A program made the translations under genes and the position numbers. 64,000 nucleotides of DNA from Limnovirga soli (lineage in GTDB: Bacteria; Bacteroidota; Bacteroidia; Chitinophagales; Chitinophagaceae), in assembly GCF_013106755.1 (NCBI RefSeq), contig NZ_WHPF01000008.1, positions 186,001 to 250,000 of the forward strand, read 5' to 3'. Under the pieces are notes generated by a model, which saw nothing but the letters and a program-made list of their open reading frames with translations, ran no database searches and was not told the origin of the DNA. Shown here piece by piece: positions 8,408 through 20,928 of this stretch (within the stretch, counting starts at the first letter, position 1; the number at the start of each line of letters is the position of its first letter).

Positions 8408-8980
8408 TTACTTTTCGTCAAAGAAATAGATGACCAACATTTCGTAGGGCTCGGTGCTAAGGCATTGTGTAAGGTGCTGCTGGCGTGCATCGTAGTAAAA
8501 TGAGTCGCCTGTTTCCAGTATATATTCTTTGCCTTCGATGGTATATTTGGCAATACCTTTTAGCATATAATTAAACTCGTGGGCTTCTGTAGAAACATAA
8601 CCTTTTTCTGAGTCCTGAGATTGTTTGTACAAAACAATATCTACCAGCCTGTTATTAATTTTAAAAGAGGTAATGCGATAATACTGCGAGCCTTTGGTAA
8701 ACTCTTTTTCAAACAACTGATGTTCTGAGGCTTTTATTACAAGTGGTTCGTTGGAGGCTTCTGTTGCCAGGTTGTCAAAGAAATCGTTAAGGTCTACATG
8801 TAAAGATTTTATGATGCTTAATAAAACTGCCAGCGATGGTACAGTACGGCTATTTTCTATCTGCGAAATTAAACCTTTGGTAACACCAACATCTTTGGCA
8901 AGTGCTTCCAGTGTTATTTTCTGGTCTTTTCTTTTTTCCTTGATTCGGTTACTTATTTGCAGTATAATATCGTTACTCAT
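8408..8980 (-). CDS. XRE-family regulator with C-terminal cupin domain
   Basis: A 190-residue DNA-binding regulator. Residues about 10-65 form an HTH_XRE domain (KITLEALAKDVGVTKGLISQIENSRTVPSL). Residues about 110-185 form a cupin_2 sensor domain (AHEFNYMLKGIAKYTIEGKEYILETGDSFYYDARQ, split by beta strands). This MerR-like layout belongs to the XRE-cupin class that senses small metabolites. It lies 86 bp downstream of the GH2 gene on the same strand. A 13-bp perfect inverted repeat just upstream (9005-9047) is a candidate operator. It may regulate itself, the GH2 gene, or both; the ligand is unknown. Confidence 0.85.
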   Translation of the reverse strand: MSNDIILQISNRIKEKRKDQKITLEALAKDVGVTKGLISQIENSRTVPSLAVLLSIIKSLHVDLNDFFDNLATEASNEPLVIKASEHQLFEKEFTKGSQYYRITSFKINNRLVDIVLYKQSQDSEKGYVSTEAHEFNYMLKGIAKYTIEGKEYILETGDSFYYDARQQHLTQCLSTEPYEMLVIYFFDEK

Positions 8981-9004
8981 ATGGTGGTTTTAAGCATACA
9001 CTAA

Positions 9005-9047
9005 AAATGATTATTATACACATTTAGTAATGGCATAATAATCATTT
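9005..9047. promoter_or_regulatory. Candidate operator: 13-bp inverted repeat upstream of XRE-cupin gene
   Basis: AAATGATTATTAT at 9005-9017 is perfectly repeated in inverse at 9035-9047, separated by 17 bp. It starts 25 bp upstream of the regulator's ATG. It is too AT-rich for a good terminator, which favours a protein-binding site. Confidence 0.5.
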
Positions 9048-9066
9048 CAGGAAGGTAAGATATTTA

Positions 9067-12204
<3,138 letters not shown>

Positions 12205-12284
12205 TTACCCAAAGTAAAACAATGCTTTTTGTAATGGCAAAAAATGATATTAATAAGTAGGTATTTAAACAAAGGCAGGGGGTG

Positions 12285-12430
12285 ACCCGGCCAGGAATAA
12301 GGGGCGGCATTACTTGCGTCGCACTCTTGTACTGCAGTAATACTATGGTGCTTTTTACCTGCTGCCATATAATCCGAACCCCGAACCGAGCGTGGCAAGT
12401 AAAGCTTAATAGCGCGGTGTACCCTGGCCC
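12285..12430. repeat. Head-to-head repeat pair F6 (class B) / R7 (class D)
   Basis: F6 has anchor ACCCGGCC at 12285 and core TTACTTGCGTCGCACTCTTG at 12310-12329. R7 carries a different core, ACCGAGCGTGGCAAGTAAAG at 12385-12404. They share the flanking frame (GCTTTTTACC next to GCTGCCAT in the centre). The pair occupies the 324-bp gap between the fusA end and the GH2 start, which holds no gene. Confidence 0.8.
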
Positions 12431-12455
12431 CAAAAAAATAGCCGGGCACAAAAAA

Positions 12456-12481
12456 CCCCGCTTCATTTTACTGAAGCGGGG
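12456..12481 (-). terminator. fusA terminator
   Basis: A 10-bp GC-rich stem (CCCCGCTTCA with TGAAGCGGGG) around a six-base loop is followed on the minus strand by a run of T. It sits 35 bp past the fusA stop codon. Confidence 0.85.
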
Positions 12482-12516
12482 CTTTATTATAACGTAGAAA
12501 GAATTAGCAATTCGTA

Positions 12517-14667
12517 TTAGTCTTCTACTTTTACTTTACCTTTTTGTTTGGCAATTACTTCCTCTGCAATGTTATTTGGTGCAGGGCTATAATGGCTAAA
12601 CTCCATGGTAGAAGTTGCACGGCCACTTGATAATGAACGCAGTTGGGTAACATAACCAAACATTTCGCTCAAAGGCACTTTGGCTTTAATTACCTGTGCA
12701 TTACCACGTGTGTCCATACCTTCCAGCATACCACGACGACGGTTTAAGTCACCTGTAACATCACCCATGTATTGGTCTGGTGTTACCACCTCCACTTTCA
12801 TAATAGGCTCCAGCAAAACAGGTTTTGCTTTACGGGCTGCTTCTCTGTAACCGCCTCTTGCACAAAGCTCAAAGCTCATAGCATCAGAGTCAACCGCGTG
12901 GAAACTACCATCAAATACACGAATTTTCATGTTATCTACAGGGTAACTGGCCAACACACCTGTTGTCATAGCAAGTTTAAATCCTTTTTCGATCGCAGGA
13001 ACAAATTCACGTGGGATAGAACCACCAAACAGGTTATTTACAAACTGGTAATGTTCTTTTGGATTAGCTGCCAGCCATTCAGCATCAGCAGGGCCTAATT
13101 CAAACTGAATATCAGCAAACTTACCACGACCACCGGTTTGCTTTTTAAGCACTTCACGGTGTTCTACAGTTGCATTAAAGGCTTCTTTATAGGCAACCTG
13201 AGGATTACCCTGGTTAATTTCAACCTTAAACTCACGTTTCATACGGTCTACAATAATTTCCAGGTGCAACTCACCCATACCACTTAAAATGGTTTGGCCG
13301 GTTTCTTCATCAGTTCTTACACGTAATGTAGGATCTTCTTCTACCAGTTTGGCAATAGCCATACCCATTTTATCAACGTCGGCCTGTGTTTTTGGTTCCA
13401 CAGCTACAGAGATTACCGGTTCTGGAATAAACATGTTTTCCAAAACAATTGGATGGTTTTCATCGCAAAGGGTATCTCCGGTTTTAATTTCTTTAAAACC
13501 TACAGCTGCACCAATATCACCTGCTTCAATTTCAGGAATTGGGTTTTGCTTGTTGGCAAACATTTGCATAATACGGCTAATACGCTCGTTTTTGCCACTG
13601 CGCATGTTTTTAACATAAGAACCTGCATCTAAATGGCCAGAGTAAACCCTGAAGAATGCCAAACGACCAACGAATGGATCGGTCATGATTTTAAATGCCA
13701 ATGCTGCAAATGGTTCTTTAGCATCTGGCATGCGCTTAATTTCTTCACCGGTTTCTGGGTCTGTACCTGTAATAGCACCTACATCAATAGGGCTGGGCAG
13801 GTAACGAACTACATTATCCAGCAAGGTTTGAACACCTTTATTTTTAAATGCACTACCGCAAAGCATTGGTACAATGCTAAGGTCAATAGTTGCTTTACGT
13901 ACTGCTTCATGTACTTCATCCTCTGTGATGGTATTAGGATCATCAAAGAATTTTTCCATTAGTTTGTCATCATACTCGGCAACAGCTTCAATCAATTGTG
14001 TTCTCCAGTATTCAGCTTCCTCCTGCATATCGGCAGGAATTGGAATTTCTTTATAGGTTGCACCCTGGGTTTCGTTATCCCAAATAATGCCCTTCATTAA
14101 AATAAGATCTACAATACCTTTAAAATCATCCTCAGCACCAATTGGTAACTGTAATGGTACAGATTTGGCACCCAACATTTCACGCACCTGCTTAACAACG
14201 TTTAAGAAGTCAGCACCAGAGCGGTCCATTTTGTTAACAAAACCAATACGAGGTACATTATAACGGTTAGCCTGGCGCCATACAGTTTCGCTTTGTGGTT
14301 CAACACCATCAACCGCACTAAACAACGCTACCAGACCATCCAATACACGCATAGAGCGTTCTACCTCTACTGTAAAGTCAACGTGACCCGGAGTATCGAT
14401 AATATTGAATTTGTACTTTTTAGTATCTGGTAAAGGTTTGCCCTGTGTAGTAGGGAAGCTCCAGTAGCAGGTAACCGCAGCAGAAGTAATGGTAATACCT
14501 CTTTCTTTTTCCTGTTCCATCCAGTCGGTTGTTGCCGCACCGTCGTGTACTTCACCAATTTTATGGCTCATACCGGTATAGTACAGAATACGCTCTGTAC
14601 AGGTGGTTTTGCCCGCATCAATGTGCGCTGCAATACCAAAGTTTCTCTGTAATCTTAAGTCCGCCAT
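12517..14667 (-). CDS. fusA: Elongation factor G
   Basis: A 716-residue translational GTPase that catalyses ribosomal translocation and, with RRF, ribosome recycling. It has G1 [12 protein letters not shown] (residues 10-21), switch I with RGITI, G3 DTPGH and G4 NKMD, then domains II-V including the domain IV region with [10 protein letters not shown] and the C-terminal fold ending at KGKVKVED. The length is slightly above the usual 690-705. It stands alone here: neither rpsL/rpsG nor tuf is adjacent, unlike the str operon arrangement. It may be a second EF-G gene or a relocated single copy. A -7-like box at 14806-14813 would give a leader of about 130 nt containing repeat F8. It ends at a strong terminator. 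Confidence 0.95.
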   Translation of the reverse strand: MADLRLQRNFGIAAHIDAGKTTCTERILYYTGMSHKIGEVHDGAATTDWMEQEKERGITITSAAVTCYWSFPTTQGKPLPDTKKYKFNIIDTPGHVDFTVEVERSMRVLDGLVALFSAVDGVEPQSETVWRQANRYNVPRIGFVNKMDRSGADFLNVVKQVREMLGAKSVPLQLPIGAEDDFKGIVDLILMKGIIWDNETQGATYKEIPIPADMQEEAEYWRTQLIEAVAEYDDKLMEKFFDDPNTITEDEVHEAVRKATIDLSIVPMLCGSAFKNKGVQTLLDNVVRYLPSPIDVGAITGTDPETGEEIKRMPDAKEPFAALAFKIMTDPFVGRLAFFRVYSGHLDAGSYVKNMRSGKNERISRIMQMFANKQNPIPEIEAGDIGAAVGFKEIKTGDTLCDENHPIVLENMFIPEPVISVAVEPKTQADVDKMGMAIAKLVEEDPTLRVRTDEETGQTILSGMGELHLEIIVDRMKREFKVEINQGNPQVAYKEAFNATVEHREVLKKQTGGRGKFADIQFELGPADAEWLAANPKEHYQFVNNLFGGSIPREFVPAIEKGFKLAMTTGVLASYPVDNMKIRVFDGSFHAVDSDAMSFELCARGGYREAARKAKPVLLEPIMKVEVVTPDQYMGDVTGDLNRRRGMLEGMDTRGNAQVIKAKVPLSEMFGYVTQLRSLSSGRATSTMEFSHYSPAPNNIAEEVIAKQKGKVKVED

Positions 14668-14706
14668 GACTTTTTGTATTTGTATTTATTGTTTGTTTTG
14701 TATAAT

Positions 14707-14780
14707 TCCGGCTTTATAACCCTGTGGGATCGTCTCTTGCGTCGCAATCCGTTCATCGTTCCGAACTTTTATGGGCAAAA
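14707..14780 (+). repeat. Dispersed repeat copy F8 (class C)
   Basis: Core CTCTTGCGTCGCAATCCGTT at 14734-14753, with TTCCGGCT anchor at 14706-14713. It lies between the fusA start and its likely promoter, so it would be transcribed as part of the fusA leader. Confidence 0.75.
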
Positions 14781-14805
14781 TGCAATGGCCCATTTTTTCG
14801 AGCCG

Positions 14806-14813
14806 CAAAGGTA
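14806..14813 (-). promoter_or_regulatory. Putative -7 box of fusA
   Basis: Minus-strand TACCTTTG matches TAnnTTTG exactly; no TTG at the usual -33 distance. It sits 138 bp before the fusA ATG. Confidence 0.45.
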
Positions 14814-14890
14814 AAGGAATTTAGCATACAGAAAATAGTTAAGCCAAACTTAACCTAAACACAGCCTTGAAGCTGCTGATTTATGCTTGA

Positions 14891-14921
14891 AACGGGCCAT
14901 TATGGCCTAAAATGGTCCGTT
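14891..14921. other. Hairpin in the fusA/kinase divergent gap
   Basis: AACGGGCCAT (14891-14900) pairs with ATGGTCCGTT (14912-14921, one wobble). An alternative inner palindrome, GGCCATTATGGCC, overlaps it, and T residues follow on the plus strand. No plus-strand gene precedes it. The remaining gap to 15166 shows nothing else that I recognise. Confidence 0.4.
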
Positions 14922-15166
14922 GTTTTTACTCTATTTGGTGTTTAAGGTTCAAGCTTACTAGCTTGGGTATTATAATCCGGGATCAATTTTCCCAATTCAG
15001 GCTAAAAAAATATACTTCTTTGTAAAAGCTCCTGCCAATTTCTGCTTTGCAAAGACTCATTTTTTGTATTTTTAATAAATAACAATTGCATTAATTATTG
15101 TAATGTTAACTCTTTACGCCGTTTTCGCCTAAGTAAGTACTTAAAAAATTCTATGAAACAATTAGT

Positions 15167-18100
15167 ATGAGCAGTAAATCCAATATTGAAATAGAGTTAA
15201 ATAAGTCTTTGTATAATGGTATTCAAAGTAAAAAAGCATCCGGTTTTTTTTCCAATCCGAACGAGGTAATGATTTTCGTTATGGTTGTTGGGGCTATTTT
15301 TCTAAGCGAAATGATCATTATGCTTTTTTTAAAAGCACTGCCCGACCTATCCGAATGGGAGTCGGCTATTTTAGATGCTACTCTTTTATCTGTGCTGATT
15401 TTTCCTGTTATCTATATTTTTCTGTATAAACCGCTTAAGAAAAATATTGCCGCCCGTAGAAAAAGAGAAGCCAGTTATGCTTCCTTGATAGAAAGTATGG
15501 GGGAGGGTGTTGGTATTTGCAATAATGATGAACAATTCATATTTGCCAATATAGCAGCCGAAAAAATATTTGGAGTAGGCAGGGGCGAATTAAACGGTAA
15601 AAATTTAAAAGATTTTTTCACCAAAGAAAACTTCGATTTTATTACAAATCAAACGGCTCAGCGCCGCGAAGGGAAATTTAGCGTATACGAAACGGAAATT
15701 ATTTTATCCGACGGTACACAAAAAAGTATCTTGGTTACGGCCAGCCCCCAAATAGAAAATGGTTTATTTATCGGCACATTGGGCATTTTCCGCGATATTT
15801 CAGATTTGAAAAAAGCGCAGGAAACCATACAGTACGAAAGAATGCTGCTTAGGGCATTAATTGATAATCTGCCCGATTCGGTATATGTAAAAGATATTGA
15901 ATGCCGCAAGGTAATTGCCAATCCGGTAGACCTAAAATACATGGGTTTTGAGAAGGAGGAAGATGTATTGGGCAAAAACGATTACGACATTTATCCCAAA
16001 GAAATTGCCGACAGCTCATTTGCTGATGACCAGGCCGTATTTAAAACCGGTATGCCTCAGTTAAATAAAGAAGATTTTTTTATTGATAATAACGGGCAAA
16101 AGCGTTGGATGCTTAATTCCAAAGTACCCATTCGGGATGAAAAAGGAAAAATTATAGGGCTGGTTGGTATTGGAAGGGATATTTCGCACAAAAAAAATGA
16201 AGAAACCCGATTACAGTTAATGGAGTCGGTAATTACCAATACCACCGATGCTGTTACCATTACAGAAGTAGACCCCAATAACCACCGCAGGCATAAAATC
16301 ATTTTTGTAAATGATGCCTATTCCAAAATAACAGGTTATAGCAAAGAAGAAGTGATAGGCAAATCGCCTAAAATATTACAGGGCCCTAAAACGGATAAAA
16401 CTGAACTGCACCGGGTTGGTGAAAGTATCAAAAATTTTCAGCCCTGCCGGTTTGAAGTAATTAACTATAAAAAAAACAGAGAAGAATTTTGGTCCAGCAT
16501 TTCCTTGTCGCCTATTGCCGGTAACAATGGGCAATACACACATTGGATTGCCATAAAACGGGATATTACAGATAGTAAAGCGCTGGAACAGGAATTTATT
16601 AGCGCCAAAGAAAAAGCCGAAGCCGGTAGTAAGGCCAAATCTGAATTTCTTGCCAATATGAGCCACGAAATCCGTACCCCGTTAAATAGCGTTATCGGAT
16701 TTTCTGATTTGGTATTAAAAACACAATTAGACGAAACACAGGAACAATATATTTCTGCCGTATATAAATCTGCCAATTCTTTACTGGATATCATCAACGA
16801 AATCCTCGATTTTTCAAAAATAGAAGCGGGCAAACTGGAAATCGAAATTCATAAAACAGATATCCTGGAATTGGGTTACCAGATAGGCGATATTGTTAGT
16901 TTTCAGGCTTACGAGAAAAACCTTGAATTGCTCTTAAATATATCGCCATATGTACCACGGTTTATTTGGACAGATGCGGTAAGGATAAGACAAATACTTA
17001 TTAACCTGTTAGGCAATGCAGTTAAGTTTACAGCCAAAGGCGAAATAGAATTAAAAATTGAATTACTCAGTAAAGCAGAGAATGATATTGGTTGTTTCCG
17101 TTTTTCGGTTAGGGATACAGGCATAGGAATTGACCCCAAAAACCAACAAAAAATATTTGAAGCCTTTTCTCAGGAAGATGCTTCCACCACCCGCAAATTT
17201 GGAGGTACGGGCCTTGGACTGGCTATTTCCAAAAAACTGTTATCACTTATGGGTAGCGAATTGCAGCTGCAAAGCATACCAGACGAGGGGAGCACTTTCT
17301 TTTTTGAACTCTGTACCAAAACAATGGAAGGCGATCCCATAGAATGGAAGAATACACATCAGTATAAAAATATATTATTGGTGGATGATAATACCAATAA
17401 CCGCCTGCTCGTAAAAGATATGCTGGCCCTAAAACAAATAAATACTAGAGAAGCCGAAAATGGGTTACGGGCTATTGAGTTTTTAAAAGCGGGTATCGAA
17501 TGTGATGCAGTAATTATGGATTACCATATGCCCCAGATGGATGGCTTGGAAACCATAAAATATATCAGGCAAACCTTGCAAATTACTGCTGAAAAACTGC
17601 CCATCATTTTGTTGCACAGCTCAGCAGATGACAAGGAAATTAACGATACCTGTAAATCATTTGGGGTAATACAAAAATTGGTGAAGCCAATAAAAATGCA
17701 GCAACTGTTTGAGTCTCTTTCAAAAACTGATGCACATCAAAAGCAGCTTAATGCACAAACCGACTCGACAAGTGGTACAACCAATAAAAGTAGCTACAAA
17801 AACAGCTATGTTAAAGTGCTGGTGGTAGATGATAATGCCTTTAATATTATGCTTATTACAGCCATGCTGGGTGAACTTTTGCCCAATGCCACCCTTATAG
17901 AAGCCACCAATGGTAAAGAAGCGTTCGACCGCTTCAAAGAAGAGTATCCCGATATTGTTTTTATGGATGTGCAAATGCCCGAAATGAACGGCTATCAGGC
18001 AACTGCCGCTATAAGAAATATTGAAAAGGGTAGCCGTGTACCCATCATAGCATTAACTGCCGGTGTGTTAAAAGAAGACCGGGATAAAAGCCTGGAAGCT

Positions 18101-18211
18101 GGCATGAACGATTTTGTAGCAAAGCCCTTTGTAATAGAAACCATTGAGCAGGTTTTGGAAAAATGGTTAATTACCAAGCCTAAAAATTTTAATTTAAACT
18201 GGGATATTTAA
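15167..18211 (+). CDS. Membrane hybrid sensor histidine kinase with three PAS and two receiver domains
   Basis: A 1014-residue two-component phosphorelay protein. Two transmembrane helices lie at about residues 35-90, with a very short periplasmic part. Three PAS/PAC units follow (about 100-220, 225-345, 350-475), including the third-PAS signature GYSKEEVIGKSPKILQG seen in PAS domains that resemble LOV but lack the usual Cys motif here. A HisKA domain has His500 in NMSHEIRTPLNSVIG. The HATPase_c domain has the N box LGNAVKFT and a G box around GGTGLGLAISKK. Receiver 1 has phospho-acceptor Asp785 (VIMDYHMPQMDG) and receiver 2 has Asp934 (VFMDVQMPEMNG). There is no HPt domain, so a separate HPt protein or reverse transfer is needed. 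It is monocistronic; the signal is unknown. Confidence 0.92.
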   Translation: MSSKSNIEIELNKSLYNGIQSKKASGFFSNPNEVMIFVMVVGAIFLSEMIIMLFLKALPDLSEWESAILDATLLSVLIFPVIYIFLYKPLKKNIAARRKREASYASLIESMGEGVGICNNDEQFIFANIAAEKIFGVGRGELNGKNLKDFFTKENFDFITNQTAQRREGKFSVYETEIILSDGTQKSILVTASPQIENGLFIGTLGIFRDISDLKKAQETIQYERMLLRALIDNLPDSVYVKDIECRKVIANPVDLKYMGFEKEEDVLGKNDYDIYPKEIADSSFADDQAVFKTGMPQLNKEDFFIDNNGQKRWMLNSKVPIRDEKGKIIGLVGIGRDISHKKNEETRLQLMESVITNTTDAVTITEVDPNNHRRHKIIFVNDAYSKITGYSKEEVIGKSPKILQGPKTDKTELHRVGESIKNFQPCRFEVINYKKNREEFWSSISLSPIAGNNGQYTHWIAIKRDITDSKALEQEFISAKEKAEAGSKAKSEFLANMSHEIRTPLNSVIGFSDLVLKTQLDETQEQYISAVYKSANSLLDIINEILDFSKIEAGKLEIEIHKTDILELGYQIGDIVSFQAYEKNLELLLNISPYVPRFIWTDAVRIRQILINLLGNAVKFTAKGEIELKIELLSKAENDIGCFRFSVRDTGIGIDPKNQQKIFEAFSQEDASTTRKFGGTGLGLAISKKLLSLMGSELQLQSIPDEGSTFFFELCTKTMEGDPIEWKNTHQYKNILLVDDNTNNRLLVKDMLALKQINTREAENGLRAIEFLKAGIECDAVIMDYHMPQMDGLETIKYIRQTLQITAEKLPIILLHSSADDKEINDTCKSFGVIQKLVKPIKMQQLFESLSKTDAHQKQLNAQTDSTSGTTNKSSYKNSYVKVLVVDDNAFNIMLITAMLGELLPNATLIEATNGKEAFDRFKEEYPDIVFMDVQMPEMNGYQATAAIRNIEKGSRVPIIALTAGVLKEDRDKSLEAGMNDFVAKPFVIETIEQVLEKWLITKPKNFNLNWDI

Positions 18212-18241
18212 TCCGTCTCAATTGATTCAAAATAATTTATT

Positions 18242-18316
18242 GGCCCGGCTTATAGATTACATTTCAACTTTACTTGCGTCGCACACTTGTACGTTCTGTT
18301 TATAAATGTGCTTTTA
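18242..18316 (+). repeat. Dispersed repeat copy F9 (class A)
   Basis: Anchor GGCCCGGCT at 18242, core ACTTGCGTCGCACACTTGTA at 18272-18291, trailing block ending GTGCTTTTA. It lies in the convergent gap after the histidine kinase gene. Confidence 0.85.
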
Positions 18317-18374
18317 CCCTAGTGAAACGGCGAGGGCATTTTTTAAGCAAGATGCACATTGCGGCATAAAAAAA

Positions 18375-18394
18375 GGCAGTGTAAAACCACTGCC
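18375..18394. terminator. Terminator after the VOC gene (and kinase)
   Basis: GGCAGTG pairs with CACTGCC around a six-base loop. T-runs flank both sides, seven of them on the minus strand just after the VOC gene's stop. Confidence 0.75.
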
Positions 18395-18406
18395 ACTTTT
18401 TCCCGT

Positions 18407-18844
18407 TTATATTTGCCCCTTATAATTTGGATCAAAATCTATCATCCATTCAATGCCATATTTGTCTCTAAACATCCCAAAATAGGTACCCCAGGGACTG
18501 TCTGAAATAGGCATTTCAACCTGTCCGTCTACTGAAAGCCCATTGAATAATTTGTCAGCTTCTTCCTTGCTTTCTGCACTAATTACAATTTTGCTTCTGT
18601 TCTCATTTTCATTTGTTGTTCCCAGTATTTCAGGTACATCATTAGCCATTAAAACGCTGTTTCCAATGGGTAAAGCAATATGCATTATTTTGTTTGCCTC
18701 ATGCGGTGCTACCGGGAATTCATCACTTGCCAAATCTTTAAAACGGATAATTTTTGCAAACGCTCCGCCAAATACTGATTGGTAAAAATTGAATGCTTCC
18801 TCAGCATTGCCGTTGAAATTAATGTGTGGATTAATACTTGCCAT
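18407..18844 (-). CDS. VOC-superfamily protein (PhnB/glyoxalase-like)
   Basis: A 145-residue cytoplasmic protein with two beta-alpha-beta-beta-beta units of the vicinal-oxygen-chelate fold. It starts with INPHINFNGNAEEAFNFYQ, the usual opening of PhnB / 3-demethylubiquinone-methyltransferase-like VOC proteins, and ends with WGTYFGMFRDKYGIEWMIDF. It is the third gene of a likely ArsR-AHSA1-VOC operon (68-bp spacer to the AHSA1 gene), a gene grouping frequent in Bacteroidota. The substrate is unknown. Metal dependence is uncertain because the canonical ligand set is not clear. Confidence 0.85.
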   Translation of the reverse strand: MASINPHINFNGNAEEAFNFYQSVFGGAFAKIIRFKDLASDEFPVAPHEANKIMHIALPIGNSVLMANDVPEILGTTNENENRSKIVISAESKEEADKLFNGLSVDGQVEMPISDSPWGTYFGMFRDKYGIEWMIDFDPNYKGQI

Positions 18845-18912
18845 AATGGTTAATTGTTAGATGATTAAATTGTTTACTAATGTTTTAGATGTATGTAAAT
18901 CGAAAATTATTT

Positions 18913-19410
18913 TTATAGCCTGGCCAATAACTTTTCCAGGTTGCTCATGGTTAATGTAAATCCTTCTTTAAAGCCTTTTTCCACCATCATTTCCAATATG
19001 GCCAGCGATGTATATTGTATGGTGATGCTAACCATGGTAATACCATTGGCTTCACTAAAGTTCAGGTTATTTATTGAGCCATAAAATGCCGGGTTAACCT
19101 GTTCATCCTTATCGCTAAAGCCAGAAATATATTGCAGGTTGCTCATCGGTGTAATTACTGTATAGTCCTGAACCGAATAGTGCTCCAGCCCTTCCGGACT
19201 TACCATTTTATAAAATCTTCTTCCACCAACTATAAAGTTCATGTAAATGGTGTGTGCGGTAAATGGTGCCGGTGCCCCCCATTGATCAAGAATGTCAGGT
19301 TTGGTAAACGCATCCCAAACTAATGCAAGCGGGGCAGCAAATTCACGGTGTATAAAAATGGTATTCGCTGTTTTGTCAACAGTAAAATCAAATAGTAAAT
19401 TGCTGGTCAT
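18913..19410 (-). CDS. SRPBCC/AHSA1-family protein
   Basis: A 165-residue protein of the START/Bet v 1-like hydrophobic-pocket fold. It contains [30 protein letters not shown], split here into its strand-helix opening [15 protein letters not shown] and the pocket motif LDQWGAP, and closes with the long helix [17 protein letters not shown]. It overlaps the ArsR gene by 4 bp (ATGA), so the two are translationally coupled. ArsR-AHSA1 pairs are common and usually control a small-molecule or stress response. The ligand is unknown. Confidence 0.85.
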   Translation of the reverse strand: MTSNLLFDFTVDKTANTIFIHREFAAPLALVWDAFTKPDILDQWGAPAPFTAHTIYMNFIVGGRRFYKMVSPEGLEHYSVQDYTVITPMSNLQYISGFSDKDEQVNPAFYGSINNLNFSEANGITMVSITIQYTSLAILEMMVEKGFKEGFTLTMSNLEKLLARL

Positions 19411-19727
19411 TTTTGTTGGTTTTGCAGGGTGGATAATACTTTATCAAGCTGGTTAAATTGCGATTCCCATATTTTCCTGAACTGTGCCAGCCAATTATCT
19501 AACTCCTGCATTTTTTTTGGGTTTAAATGGTAATAAATTTCCCTGCCAACAGGTGCTGGTTTAATCAGCTCGCATTCCTGTAATACCTTAATGTGCTTCG
19601 ATACTGCCTGCCGGCTCATATCAAATTTGTCTGCCATGGCATTGGGCGTTAAAGCCTGCAGGGCAATTAAGGTTAAAATAGCCCTTCGTGTGGGGTCGGC
19701 TATTGCCTGAAAAATGTCTTTTTTCAT
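19407..19727 (-). CDS. ArsR-family HTH regulator
   Basis: A 106-residue winged-helix repressor. I chose the ATG at 19727 ([18 protein letters not shown]) over an upstream ATG at 19775, because that start would lie inside the promoter/operator region and would put a non-homologous 16-residue tail on the protein. Helix-turn-helix: [21 protein letters not shown]; wing: [18 protein letters not shown]. No ArsR-type cysteine metal site is present, so it is unlikely to sense arsenic or cadmium. It heads the ArsR-AHSA1-VOC operon and probably represses itself through the twin palindromes upstream. Confidence 0.88.
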   Translation of the reverse strand: MKKDIFQAIADPTRRAILTLIALQALTPNAMADKFDMSRQAVSKHIKVLQECELIKPAPVGREIYYHLNPKKMQELDNWLAQFRKIWESQFNQLDKVLSTLQNQQK

Positions 19728-19744
19728 TACACTGTAATTAAATA

Positions 19745-19791
19745 TGCAACTTGCTGGTTGCAAATATATATGCAACTTTTTAGTTGCGCAA
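19745..19791 (-). promoter_or_regulatory. ArsR-operon promoter with two operator-like palindromes
   Basis: Minus strand: TTG at 19789-19791, 20-bp spacer, -7 box TATATTTG at 19761-19768. Palindrome 1 (TGCAAC-N6-GTTGCA, 19745-19762) covers the -7/+1 region. Palindrome 2 (GCAACT-N4-AGTTGC, 19772-19787) fills the spacer. Their centres are 26 bp apart, and both carry the GCAAC/GTTGC half-site. Confidence 0.75.
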
Positions 19792-19952
19792 ATTTATTTT
19801 CAATAATTTCTACTGGACTAAAATGTAAGTAAGGCCTTTATTGATAGCATAGGCCATACCTTGTAAAGCGTATGCGGTAACTATTATACTGCTCAACACC
19901 CATCCGCTACTCCAAATTTGGGGAAACGCCTTTGCAGTAAAACCAATATTTT

Positions 19953-20028
19953 GGGCCAGGCCGCAGATTCATTTGGCAGCATTACTTGCGTCGCACACTT
20001 GTACGGTTGGATTATATATTGAGCTCCT
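19953..20028 (+). repeat. Dispersed repeat copy F10 (class A)
   Basis: Anchor GGGCCAGGCC at 19953, core ACTTGCGTCGCACACTTGTA at 19983-20002, then CGGTTGGATT. It is in the 419-bp gap between two minus-strand units. The rest of that gap (19792-19952 and 20029-20146) shows no gene. Confidence 0.85.
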
Positions 20029-20146
20029 TTCTTTACCTAAATGGGGCAGTTAGCGGCGTATGACAAAAGCAGAAAAACATACTGGATATAATACAAGTTC
20101 AATGGTATTTATTAAAAAATATTTATTACCCGTATAACTGGTTATA

Positions 20147-20911
20147 TTATAAATATACAGTAGCGCCCAGCCTGTAAGTATACACTTTTGTAGTAAAGTT
20201 TGGCCCCCAAAATGCGTTCACTTTAAACTTATTCGGGGTAATAATTTTGTTCAGATTCAATTCTCCGCTCCAAAATGTTTTCCAGTTACCATTTGTACTT
20301 AAAAATGCAGGCGTTGGATTAATAAACAAAAAAGTTGATTTGTTGAATGCGTAGCTGGCATTGAACTGCAGGCCTGCACCATCACTGGCAAACTTCAATG
20401 CTTCGGGAATTAGGTCTGTACCTGGCTTGGTAACATGTACATAACTTATACCGGGGAAGATGGATAATTTTTTACTCAGTATAAATCCACCAACTACACC
20501 TGCTGCGAGTGACCAGCTACTGCTACCCAGCCCGTTTTTATAAGAGCCTGTAGGCAGGCTTATATCAGCAAAAGGGGCAATGGCAATAAAAGATTTTGAA
20601 ATATTTCTTTTAACGGCATTGTAGTAACGAATGCGCATATCTCCTGCACCAAATTTTGAAGAGAGGTCATTGTAAAGCAAAGGTAGTTCTACCAGAAAAA
20701 GGTTATCAGGATTTAATGCATATTGAACATTAACTCTTGCACCAATAAGGTTCTGCGTTTTACCACTTTGATATTCGAGGCCTGCATTTACCTGTGTATA
20801 AAGGTTGGTGGGTTTTGATGGATCAACGGTTTGTTTTACCACTGCTGAGTCTTGAGCAAACACTGCTGTTGCAGATAATACCAAAAGAAAAATAATGAAT
20901 TGTTTTTTCAT
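20147..20911 (-). CDS. Exported outer-membrane beta-barrel protein
   Basis: A 254-residue protein with a Sec signal peptide (cleavage after VFAQ, about residue 20). It has many alternating beta strands and an aromatic/hydrophobic C-terminus (YTYRLGATVYL) typical of outer-membrane barrels. Segments such as IAIAPFADISLPTGSYKNGLG resemble the MetA/phenol-degradation-like transporter barrels (from memory, not confirmed). It is the last gene of a three-gene run of exported proteins, 17 bp after the preceding stop. Function unknown; possibly a small-molecule channel. Confidence 0.65.
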   Translation of the reverse strand: MKKQFIIFLLVLSATAVFAQDSAVVKQTVDPSKPTNLYTQVNAGLEYQSGKTQNLIGARVNVQYALNPDNLFLVELPLLYNDLSSKFGAGDMRIRYYNAVKRNISKSFIAIAPFADISLPTGSYKNGLGSSSWSLAAGVVGGFILSKKLSIFPGISYVHVTKPGTDLIPEALKFASDGAGLQFNASYAFNKSTFLFINPTPAFLSTNGNWKTFWSGELNLNKIITPNKFKVNAFWGPNFTTKVYTYRLGATVYL

Positions 20912-20928
20912 GATTGTGTTTTATTTGA

